DNA from: CAYLUN01 sp964386865
Lineage (GTDB): Bacteria; Verrucomicrobiota; Kiritimatiellia; RFP12; UBA1067
Length of the DNA: 64,000 nucleotides
Direction of reading: 5' to 3'
Assembly: GCA_964386865.1 (NCBI GenBank)
Contig: CAYLUN010000020.1
Span: 15,548-79,547, forward strand
Position 1 is the stretch's first letter; every line of letters starts with the position of its first letter. Shown piece by piece: positions 57,569-64,000 of the stretch. The position numbers were made by a program, and so were the translations under genes. The notes beneath the pieces are model-generated. The model made no database searches and was not told the DNA's origin. It saw only the letters and a list, made by a program, of their open reading frames with translations.

Positions 57569-58584
57569 CGTGTGACCTCCAATTTCGATTGTTTGGCTTC
57601 GTCGAGAAAGGCAAGGATGTTGGCCAGTGGCACGTCGCTCTCCACCGCGTGCGACGGAGCAAAGATGTAGCTGCCCTCACGACCCAGTGCCAGCAATCGC
57701 CGGGATTCCTCTCGGACTTGCGTCTCGGTGCCGTAGGGCAGGACGCACTGGGTTGAAAGTCCGCCGTGAAAGGCGAGCCGGGCGCGGTACTTTTCCAGAA
57801 GCGCGGTGGTGTCCATAACCTCCGGCTGGAAGGGATTGAAGCAGTTCAAGCCGAGCCCGACCAGGTCGTCGAACAGCTCATCCACATCTCCGCAGGAGTG
57901 GATCATCTGGAACTTTCCGGCGCCCCGGACAAGACTGTACATGCGCCGGAGCTGCGGCTTGATGTATTCGTCCCAGAACGGCTTGCCCATGATCAGGCCG
58001 TGTTGCTGCCCCCAGTCGTCGCCGAAATAGACGGCGTCAATGTCGTACTTCAACGCCTCTCGTACCTGCTCGAGGTTGTAGTCGGCAATGGCTTTGAAAA
58101 GCTCGTGAACGAAGCCCGGATGATCGATGAAGTCCATCATCAGGTTCTCCATCCCGCGCAGCGTCCACGCCCTCTCGAACAGCGAGAACCCGACGTAGAA
58201 CACACGAAACCGGTCGGGATGCTTCGCGATCTTCGCCGGGATGTCTGCGAAAAACCGCCGCTCGAGCGGATTCGGGAACGAGTACCCCTTCAGCGTCGGC
58301 TCCGGCAACATGCAGCCCTCGACGATACCGATGTCCTTGTCAACCGACCGGTCCCACGTGACGCCGAACACGTCGCGCAACCGGTCGTTGCCGATGGCCT
58401 CGAAAAATCCGATAGCCGACCCGAGTTCAAGGATATGGTTGTCAACCGCCGCCTCGGCGGCATCTTCGCTCCCAAAGTGTTCCTTCAGCAGCTCCCAGGG
58501 TTCCCGAGTGAACTGGTAGTGCCACGGCACGTAGGGCGGTTTCTTGCCGCTAAACACCAACCGTACGACTTTACGTTTTGTCAT
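57565..58584 (-). CDS. URO-D family protein in glycan operon
   Basis: This 339-residue URO-D-like barrel starts at ATG 58584 (MTKRKVVRLVFSGKKPPYVP). It shows VYFGDDWGQQHGLIMG, MIHSCGDVDELFDDLV with HSCG at 229-232, LNCFNPFQPEVMD and LAFHGGLSTQCVLPYG. The HxCG motif is a zinc-ligand feature of MtaA/CmuA methyltransferases, but the later cysteine that completes their site reads FAPSH (308-312) here. HemE function is unlikely. The gene lies between GH43-like and GH127 genes, overlapping both by four bases, so it is made in step with glycan enzymes. Confidence 0.87.
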   Translation of the reverse strand: MTKRKVVRLVFSGKKPPYVPWHYQFTREPWELLKEHFGSEDAAEAAVDNHILELGSAIGFFEAIGNDRLRDVFGVTWDRSVDKDIGIVEGCMLPEPTLKGYSFPNPLERRFFADIPAKIAKHPDRFRVFYVGFSLFERAWTLRGMENLMMDFIDHPGFVHELFKAIADYNLEQVREALKYDIDAVYFGDDWGQQHGLIMGKPFWDEYIKPQLRRMYSLVRGAGKFQMIHSCGDVDELFDDLVGLGLNCFNPFQPEVMDTTALLEKYRARLAFHGGLSTQCVLPYGTETQVREESRRLLALGREGSYIFAPSHAVESDVPLANILAFLDEAKQSKLEVTR

Positions 58585-59447
58585 TGGCCCACCTCGATTT
58601 TGCCGGCGGCGTTGATGCGGATCGGTAGAATTGCCGGGCGTTCGCGGAACGGCACTTGCGGGTCGTTGCCAAAAAACGTGGACCACCACCGGCCTTGCGC
58701 ATCCTTGAACAGCGTGTTGTGGCCAGCGTGCGGGATGGCAAGGTACGCGTCGCCATACGGCCCGTAGATGGAATCGGCGCTCGCCGCCATGCAGTCGTAG
58801 GTCGAGGGTTTGTCGTGTTTGTTGAACTCGGCGCAGATGAGATGATACCGGCCGTTGATCTTCGCCAAGAACGCGCCTTCAAAACCGACGTGTTTCGCGT
58901 TCGCCGGTTTCAGGAAACGCGGTTCTTCGGCCAAACAACTCATGTCGTCTTTCAAGCGTGCGATCTTGCCGTTCTGCCAGAGGAAATACACTTTGCCGTC
59001 GTCATCGGCGAACAGCGACGCGTCAATTTCGCCGGTCAGTGGCCCGTGCGGCATGACGTCTTCGTAGGGGCCTTCCGCCTTGCCGGTCTTACTGCGCAGA
59101 ATGCCGGTGCCACGGTAGTTGACACAGTAGGCGATCCAAAATGTTCCCTTGAAGTATTGAATCTCCGGCGCCCAGATGGCGCGCATGTCGTCCTTGCCTT
59201 TCTGCCAGGTGGCGTCCTTCGCGAAACTCCAGACGAGGCCGAGCGGTTCCCACGTCTTGAGGTCCTTCGATTTCCAAACGCGAATGCCCTCATTGGTTTT
59301 CCACCACGTCGGATGGCCGGTGGTGCCGGTCAGGTAGTAGGTTTTGTCGGGACCGAGACAAACGCACGTGTCGCGTACCGGAAAATCGAACAACGGTTTG
59401 ATTGGCGGTAACGCCATTGCTGCCAACAACAAGATGGTTCTGATCAT
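58581..59447 (-). CDS. GH43-like five-bladed beta-propeller glycosidase
   Basis: This 288-residue exported protein starts after GGAGGCAATC. It has propeller blades with the GH43/GH32-clan acids: Asp in FPVRDTCVCLGPDKTYYLTG, Asp/Glu in AIWAPEIQYFKGTFWIAYC and Glu in VGFEGAFLAKINGRYHLI, although the middle acid reads APE rather than APD. It is shorter than GH43 enzymes with C-terminal sandwiches. GH117 and other clan F members are alternatives. It is coupled to the URO-D gene by an ATGA overlap. Confidence 0.78.
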   Translation of the reverse strand: MIRTILLLAAMALPPIKPLFDFPVRDTCVCLGPDKTYYLTGTTGHPTWWKTNEGIRVWKSKDLKTWEPLGLVWSFAKDATWQKGKDDMRAIWAPEIQYFKGTFWIAYCVNYRGTGILRSKTGKAEGPYEDVMPHGPLTGEIDASLFADDDGKVYFLWQNGKIARLKDDMSCLAEEPRFLKPANAKHVGFEGAFLAKINGRYHLICAEFNKHDKPSTYDCMAASADSIYGPYGDAYLAIPHAGHNTLFKDAQGRWWSTFFGNDPQVPFRERPAILPIRINAAGKIEVGQ

Positions 59448-59461
59448 GATTGCCTCCTGAA

Positions 59462-61087
59462 TTAGAAAAACCGCACATACAATGCCACCACACAGCCCAC
59501 CAGCACCAAGCTCCAGAAGTTGAAGGATTTGTACCAGGGGATGGCGGCCAGTTCGGCGGCGATGTCCTCAGGCATTGTCCGATCAATGAGTGACTGGGCG
59601 GGAATGTCCGCGCCACGATGGCGATAGATAAACAGAATCAGAAGCGCCACGGCAAAGTCAAAGACCGCCCGTGTCAGGAAGGGGATGGACGGCATCCATC
59701 CGGCGTTTTCCGCCAGGGTAAAGGAGAGCGCCCAGAAAGGTCCGACTAGGATGGCGATCAGCGCGCCCTTGGCGGTGGCCCGCTTGTAGAAGAAACCGGC
59801 CAGGAAGAGGGCGCACACCGAGGGGTAGGCGATCGCCCAGTATTTCTGGATGTAAATGAAGATGGCCTTGAGGTCCCGCAGATAGTAGCCGATCAGCGTT
59901 GCGGCAATCAGAACCAGGATCGTGGTGATACGGCCGAACCGGATCAGGGAATAGTTGTCCGCCTTCTTGTTGACATAGTTCTTGTAGATATCAAAGGTGA
60001 GGATGGACGAACTGGCGGAAAGCATCGAGGCGATGTGCGACATGACGCACCCCATCAGGCCGGCCATCACAAGCCCGGTAAAACCCGCGGGAAGGAGCTG
60101 CTTGACCAGCGCGGGAAAGGCCAGGTCACCTTTCTCCAGGACGCAGACATCGCGCAACAGCCCCGTTTCCGGGGCATAGAGGCGGAAGGCGATGATGCCC
60201 GGGAGGACCACCAGCAACGGAACCAGCAGTTTAAGAAACCCGGCGAAGACCACGCCCATTTGTCCATGCCAGATACTGCGGGCAGCCAGGGTTCGCTGCG
60301 TGATGAATTGATTGCAGCCCCAATAAAAGATATTGGCCAGCCAGAGGCCGCCAAAAAACACGCCGATCCAGGGCACATCGGGATCGTTCCAGGCCTTGAC
60401 CATGTGGAACTTCTCCGGGGAACTGGCGAGGAGCGCCTGGAACCCGCCCACGACCGAGGAACCCTGTCCCGTGAGCTGTCCGACCTGGTTCAGTCCAAGC
60501 AGGGTGACCGTGAGTCCGCCCAGGATCAGCACGGTCACCTGGATGATGTCCGTGTAGGCGACGGCCTTGAACCCGCCGAAGACGGTATAACCGCCTCCCA
60601 CGAGGCAGAGGATGGCAAGGCCATAGGCCAGGGGCAGGCCGAAAATCGAGTGGATGGCCAGGGAGCCTGTGTAGAGGACCACGGCCAGTTCGATGACAAT
60701 GTATCCGATCAGGCTGATGATGGCATACACAAGCCGGACCTTGTCGTTGAAGCGCACCTCCAGGAATTCCGGCATGGTGGTGATCCGGCTCTTGAGATAG
60801 TAAGGCAAGAAGAACTTGCCGTAGAGAATCAGCGCGATGGCCGCGAGCCATTCGAAACTGGCGATGGCCAGACCAATGCGATAGGCAGTGCCGGACATCC
60901 CGATGAAATGGTGGGTTGAGATGTTGGCGGCGATCATCGAGCCGCCAATGATCCACCACGTCAGGTTGCGCCCCGCCAGAAAATAGTCGTCCGAGGCTTT
61001 CCCTTTGCGAGACGCCACAAACCCGACCGCCGTCACAACGGCCAGATAAATCCCGAACACCACCAGATCCGGATTAATATGGGGCAT
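59462..61087 (-). CDS. SSS-family sodium/solute symporter
   Basis: This 541-residue permease has about 13-14 membrane segments. SSS features include ASRKGKASDDYFLAGRNLTW near the N-terminus, NISTHHFIGMSGTAYRIGLA and the GFKAVAYTDIIQVTVLILGG region, plus LVMAGLMGCVMSHIASMLSA in TM8, where sodium ligands lie. It would import a monosaccharide or similar product with Na+. Fourteen bases separate it from the GH43-like gene, and its start overlaps the beta-helix gene end by 14 bases. It is the only transporter in the operon. Confidence 0.93.
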   Translation of the reverse strand: MPHINPDLVVFGIYLAVVTAVGFVASRKGKASDDYFLAGRNLTWWIIGGSMIAANISTHHFIGMSGTAYRIGLAIASFEWLAAIALILYGKFFLPYYLKSRITTMPEFLEVRFNDKVRLVYAIISLIGYIVIELAVVLYTGSLAIHSIFGLPLAYGLAILCLVGGGYTVFGGFKAVAYTDIIQVTVLILGGLTVTLLGLNQVGQLTGQGSSVVGGFQALLASSPEKFHMVKAWNDPDVPWIGVFFGGLWLANIFYWGCNQFITQRTLAARSIWHGQMGVVFAGFLKLLVPLLVVLPGIIAFRLYAPETGLLRDVCVLEKGDLAFPALVKQLLPAGFTGLVMAGLMGCVMSHIASMLSASSSILTFDIYKNYVNKKADNYSLIRFGRITTILVLIAATLIGYYLRDLKAIFIYIQKYWAIAYPSVCALFLAGFFYKRATAKGALIAILVGPFWALSFTLAENAGWMPSIPFLTRAVFDFAVALLILFIYRHRGADIPAQSLIDRTMPEDIAAELAAIPWYKSFNFWSLVLVGCVVALYVRFF

Positions 61088-63266
61088 GCGTTTTCTCCAA
61101 CCTCACAGTGGCGGCATCGCAGTTGGGTTCGACCAAAACCGCCCGCCGGCATCTCGGATTACCGAAGATGATCTCATTGTCGCTCACGACGGCATGGCTC
61201 ACAGCATCGAGACAGATGGCGGCGTAGAGATCAGCTATCGGACGGGCATTGTACATTCCCTCCACAGCCTGCGCACCGGGATTGATGATGCGGTTGTAAC
61301 GGATGGAAACCTCTTCCGCGTTCCGTATGCAGATCCCGTAGACCGACGGATTGATGATGGTGTTACCTTCGATCCGGAACCCGCGCAGCAGCCGCTCGTC
61401 CGTCGGATATTTCGTGCCGGCGAATATGGCGATCGAGGCATTGCCCGCGAAGCCGTTGACCGCCGCCGCAACCGGATTGTCCCGGATCACATTGTTCCTG
61501 ATCATGAAGTTCGACGGCATCGGCCCCTCCCACCAGTACTGGGCAAACTGGGCGCTGACCCCTCCCCCCGTACTGCGCAGGAGCAGGTTGTTTTCGATCA
61601 AGCCGCTCGTCGCACCCTGCAGCAGCATGATCTGGGCGAGCTGGTCGCGGAACAGACAGCCCCGCACCACAATCCTGTCGGCGCGATAATCCGAATGGAC
61701 TACCATGGCAAAAGGCGTCAGCTTCACAGGCCGGTCCAGCACCGTCCGAAAGGCGTGTCGTGCGTTCTGAACCGTCCGATTCGCCTTCGCGAACGCGTTG
61801 ACCTCCGCCAATACGTTCGTGTCATTGATGCGCTCCGAAGCCACGACTTTTGCTTCGCCGAAATTGACCCAGTTGGTGTAGTCGTAGAAGGTCAGCGTCG
61901 AACCGATTGTCGGCTGCTGTCCACCCGTAATGACAACTTCCGTGTCGCTGTTACGTCTGCCGACAATGGACATACCGGACAGCAGGTTGATGCCGTCATC
62001 GAGGTGCGGGCCGAACGCGCAGTCTTCAAAGACAAACGTCCCGCCGTTCTTTGAAAACTGGCCAAGCCCCGTGGCGATGGGCAGCCGGCTGGTTCCGGGA
62101 CGCGGGAAGAGTCGCCAGTCCCGGAACACGGTGTATCCAGCCGTCCCGTGATCGGCCGGCGCACCGCCTCCGTTATAGACGCGGATGGCTTCGTAGGTCA
62201 TATCCTTGCACTCGCGGGCCGAAACGGCCCCATGCGTCCGCCGCTGATGCCCCTCGTTATTGTGCAGCGCCAGCAGCGATCCCGGAATCAGGACCGTGTT
62301 GTTGCACTCGGGCCGGCGTAGCGAGGCCGTCGTCAGGCGGAAGCGGGACGGCCCGATGTTCGTGATTCCACGCCATCCCATCTGTTCGATGTTGAGCAAA
62401 CGGCCTTGCACGTCATACGCCATCATCCGCTCGGAATCGGGAAGGTCGGTCGCGTAACCGGGCAGCACCTCGACATCCAGCGTCAGCTTCTTGACATCCA
62501 CAGCCACGATCCTGGCCATGGACATGGGGAACTGTTCCGAATCGACAATCAACGGGGTTCCTTTCCCGGTCAGCACGATGTTCGTGCATTGCGTGAAGGA
62601 AAAGGCCGCGCCGCTCTTCTCCGAATCGACGATAACCTCCACGCCTGCGGCCTGAATCGTCAGATTGGCCGCTCGGCTCACCTTGATCTGTCCGGGCTCG
62701 ACACGATAGACGCGCGGCGGAATCACGAAAGTCCGAGGGGCGCTACTGTTTGTCGTCACCTTCAGCAGTTCCGCAACCATCGTTTTCGCGGCTTCACGTT
62801 GCTCGTTCTTTTGCGCGTCCGTGTAGATCACGGTATAGGCCGGATCATTGGGATTGTACGTGGAACCTTTCTCCCAGTAGTCGAAGCGCTGACGCACCTC
62901 GGCTTCGATGTCGCGTGGCTTTGCAGGCTTCACTGAAACCGCCTCCGACCATTGCCCCGGTTTGCCGGCTGTGTCCAGCGACGCGACACGCAGATGCAGG
63001 TTGCCGCCCCAGCCGAACAAGGTGAACGGCCGCTTTTCGACAAATACGGACACAGAACGCGCCCCCGGTCCAACCCGTTCCGCAATCTCAAAAACCTGTC
63101 CGTTCCGCGACACGGCCACGGCAAAACCGTTGTCAGACTTCCCCTGGCATGTCCACGCCAGATCGATCCACCGGTCCATCGCCTCAACACGCGTCACCTG
63201 TGGCGCATCCTCAGCAAAGCCGAAAGAACAAATCCCCATTAGAATCAAAGCAAGTGCAATTCTCAT
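61074..63266 (-). CDS. exported parallel beta-helix protein
   Basis: This 730-residue protein starts at ATG 63266 with GGGGGGTGG upstream. A signal peptide ends near SFGFA. An FN3-like domain (about 22-115, VTRVEAMDRWIDLAWTCQGK, LHLRVASLDTAGKPGQW) precedes a right-handed beta-helix (about 170-710) with repeated rungs such as LTIQAAGVEVIVDSEKSGAA, GLIENNLLLRSTGGG and FRIEGNTIINPSVYGI. Such folds occur in pectin lyases, GH28-like and other polysaccharide-active proteins. No catalytic set can be assigned. It is the first gene of the operon. Confidence 0.88.
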   Translation of the reverse strand: MRIALALILMGICSFGFAEDAPQVTRVEAMDRWIDLAWTCQGKSDNGFAVAVSRNGQVFEIAERVGPGARSVSVFVEKRPFTLFGWGGNLHLRVASLDTAGKPGQWSEAVSVKPAKPRDIEAEVRQRFDYWEKGSTYNPNDPAYTVIYTDAQKNEQREAAKTMVAELLKVTTNSSAPRTFVIPPRVYRVEPGQIKVSRAANLTIQAAGVEVIVDSEKSGAAFSFTQCTNIVLTGKGTPLIVDSEQFPMSMARIVAVDVKKLTLDVEVLPGYATDLPDSERMMAYDVQGRLLNIEQMGWRGITNIGPSRFRLTTASLRRPECNNTVLIPGSLLALHNNEGHQRRTHGAVSARECKDMTYEAIRVYNGGGAPADHGTAGYTVFRDWRLFPRPGTSRLPIATGLGQFSKNGGTFVFEDCAFGPHLDDGINLLSGMSIVGRRNSDTEVVITGGQQPTIGSTLTFYDYTNWVNFGEAKVVASERINDTNVLAEVNAFAKANRTVQNARHAFRTVLDRPVKLTPFAMVVHSDYRADRIVVRGCLFRDQLAQIMLLQGATSGLIENNLLLRSTGGGVSAQFAQYWWEGPMPSNFMIRNNVIRDNPVAAAVNGFAGNASIAIFAGTKYPTDERLLRGFRIEGNTIINPSVYGICIRNAEEVSIRYNRIINPGAQAVEGMYNARPIADLYAAICLDAVSHAVVSDNEIIFGNPRCRRAVLVEPNCDAATVRLEKTHAPY

Positions 63267-63289
63267 CCACCCCCCTACCTATAATCTTT

Positions 63290-63493
63290 CCACGAAACAC
63301 ACCAATAACACGAAAAGGGCAATTCCATTTGCGGCTCACCGAGACGGTTCGCCCTACCGCCTTCGGATCAGACAAATGGCCTGTGCGAAGCGGGTAGGGC
63401 GAACCGTCTCGGTGAGCCGCTGAGTCGGGTTGATTCTCATCATCCGTAGCTAACCTCTCTTATCCCTTTTCGTGGATTTCGTGTGTTTCGTGG
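63290..63493. repeat. nested palindromic element
   Basis: Outer arms 63290-63319 and 63464-63493 are 30 bases each, inverted, with about 26 matching positions, and are built of CACGAAA/TTTCGTG-type units. Inner arms 63331-63358 and 63393-63420 are 28-base perfect inverted repeats (core CTCACCGAGACGGTTCGCC). CTTCG and CGAAG near the centre extend the fold. It lies in the gap between two beta-helix genes on the same strand. Confidence 0.9.
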
Positions 63494-63530
63494 TAAAAAA
63501 ACGCTCCGCTTCAATCCGCTGTTACCTATT

Positions 63531-64000
63531 CTATTCGCTGATCGACACGTTGTCACTCTCCACAATGTCAAATCGCTCGGCATCGCCCTTTTTCTCCGGA
63601 TACGCCCCTGTCGTTTCAATGCGGTTGCCGCGGATGGTCAGACCGTCCACGCTGTACATCTGCACAAACGAGCCATGCCCGAAGGTGCGAAATAGATTAT
63701 CCTCGATCACGATGTTGCGGTTGTAGCGGCTGGTCGCCCGGCACGTTTTCTCAATGCCCGCGCCGGTCTCGATGGTCGCCTTGCCCCACACGCCGAAGTT
63801 GCAATTATCAAACGTGTTCTTACGGATCACCAGGTCGCGCACGCCGGCCTGTTCGTACCAGAAGCGCCCGTCGCCCTCCAGCAGGATCGCCGAGCCAGGG
63901 GTGTGGAAGGTGTTGTTTTCAATGACCATCCGGGCGCGCGAGCCGAGCAGGATGCCGCGGGCGCGGTTGTTGCGGATCACGCAGCCGGTGATCAGCGTTT
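63531..64000 (-). CDS. parallel beta-helix protein, C-terminal part (runs off window)
   Basis: The frame is open from the right edge (TLITGCVIRNNRARGILLGS) to a stop at 63531, giving about 156 residues of beta-helix rungs: VIENNTFHTPGSAILLEG, VIRKNTFDNCNFGVWG, VIEDNLFRTFGHGSFVQM and LTIRGNRIETTGAY. Each rung ends in an Asn/aromatic turn typical of right-handed beta-helix repeats. A GTG at 63980 opens a frame within this run, but the repeat starts before it, so the true start is beyond the window. It is on the same strand as the operon and 264 bases upstream of it. Confidence 0.85.
   Translation of the reverse strand, partial: TLITGCVIRNNRARGILLGSRARMVIENNTFHTPGSAILLEGDGRFWYEQAGVRDLVIRKNTFDNCNFGVWGKATIETGAGIEKTCRATSRYNRNIVIEDNLFRTFGHGSFVQMYSVDGLTIRGNRIETTGAYPEKKGDAERFDIVESDNVSISE

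Noticed and set aside
48175..63266. SusC/SusD-type polysaccharide utilisation locus
   Set aside because: No TonB-dependent receptor or SusD lipoprotein is encoded. Transport is by an SSS symporter.
63267..63289. TATAGG near 63280 as a promoter for the beta-helix operon
   Set aside because: The -10 box would be only about 11 bases from the start codon, leaving no room for a leader that includes the ribosome site.

Overview
The window is high-GC bacterial chromosome with densely packed genes. The gene set suggests a saccharolytic member of the PVC group, most likely Kiritimatiellota, Lentisphaerota or a Verrucomicrobiota relative. The clues are a Tat-exported sulfatase, several glycoside hydrolases, sodium/solute symport, URO-D-like proteins beside sugar genes, a giant PA14/cadherin-like surface protein and ThuA and WbsX/GH99-like proteins. 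There is no rRNA or other marker gene, so the taxonomy is inference. No rRNA, tRNA, CRISPR array or complete insertion sequence was recognised.

Layout. 1-10 kb: a WbsX/GH99-like protein cut by the window edge, an AT-richer small secreted protein, a URO-D-like gene divergent from a sulfatase, an AbrB/PIN toxin-antitoxin pair, an alpha/beta hydrolase and a decayed GH2 gene. 10-23 kb: mostly housekeeping genes (metallophosphoesterase, tpiA, ThuA-like, S4, HAD, pteridine-reductase-like SDR, lipoprotein, Ala/Lys-rich basic protein, GT4, DUF45 peptidase, 2-oxoacid dehydrogenase E2 and E3, AI-2E-type permease). 23-28.6 kb: an octaheme cytochrome with TPRs in a two-gene operon with a degenerate spermidine-synthase-like membrane protein, plus a glutamine amidotransferase. 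28.9-38 kb: a 1777-residue metalloprotease/PA14 protein convergent with a LacZ-type beta-galactosidase. 38-44.6 kb: a seven-gene minus-strand surface-glycan operon with GT10 and GT11 fucosyltransferases, two GT2 enzymes, another glycosyltransferase, a DUF5672 protein and an RmlC-like epimerase. 44.8-47.3 kb: a four-domain fusion of CoA-disulfide reductase, rhodanese, TusA and DsrE. 48-63.3 kb: one minus-strand glycan-utilisation operon of nine genes (beta-helix protein, SSS symporter, GH43-like, URO-D-like, GH127, sialate O-acetylesterase, GH43, truncated beta-helix gene, GH95). A further beta-helix gene runs off the right edge.

How the genes work together. The 48-63 kb operon looks like a complete strategy for an acetylated glycan bearing L-fucose and L-arabinofuranose: surface beta-helix proteins, an esterase, exo-glycosidases and a Na+ symporter for the released sugar. 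It has no SusC/SusD pair. The 38-44.6 kb operon does the reverse and would attach fucose to the cell's own glycan.

The most unusual signal crosses gene boundaries. Short heptamer repeats and palindromes occur between genes (11079-11106, 19197-19261, 20669-20773, 63290-63493). Heptamer repeats also sit in frame inside two coding sequences (GH95 at 48373-48442 and the sialate O-acetylesterase at 54818-54838), so they appear to have entered protein-coding DNA.
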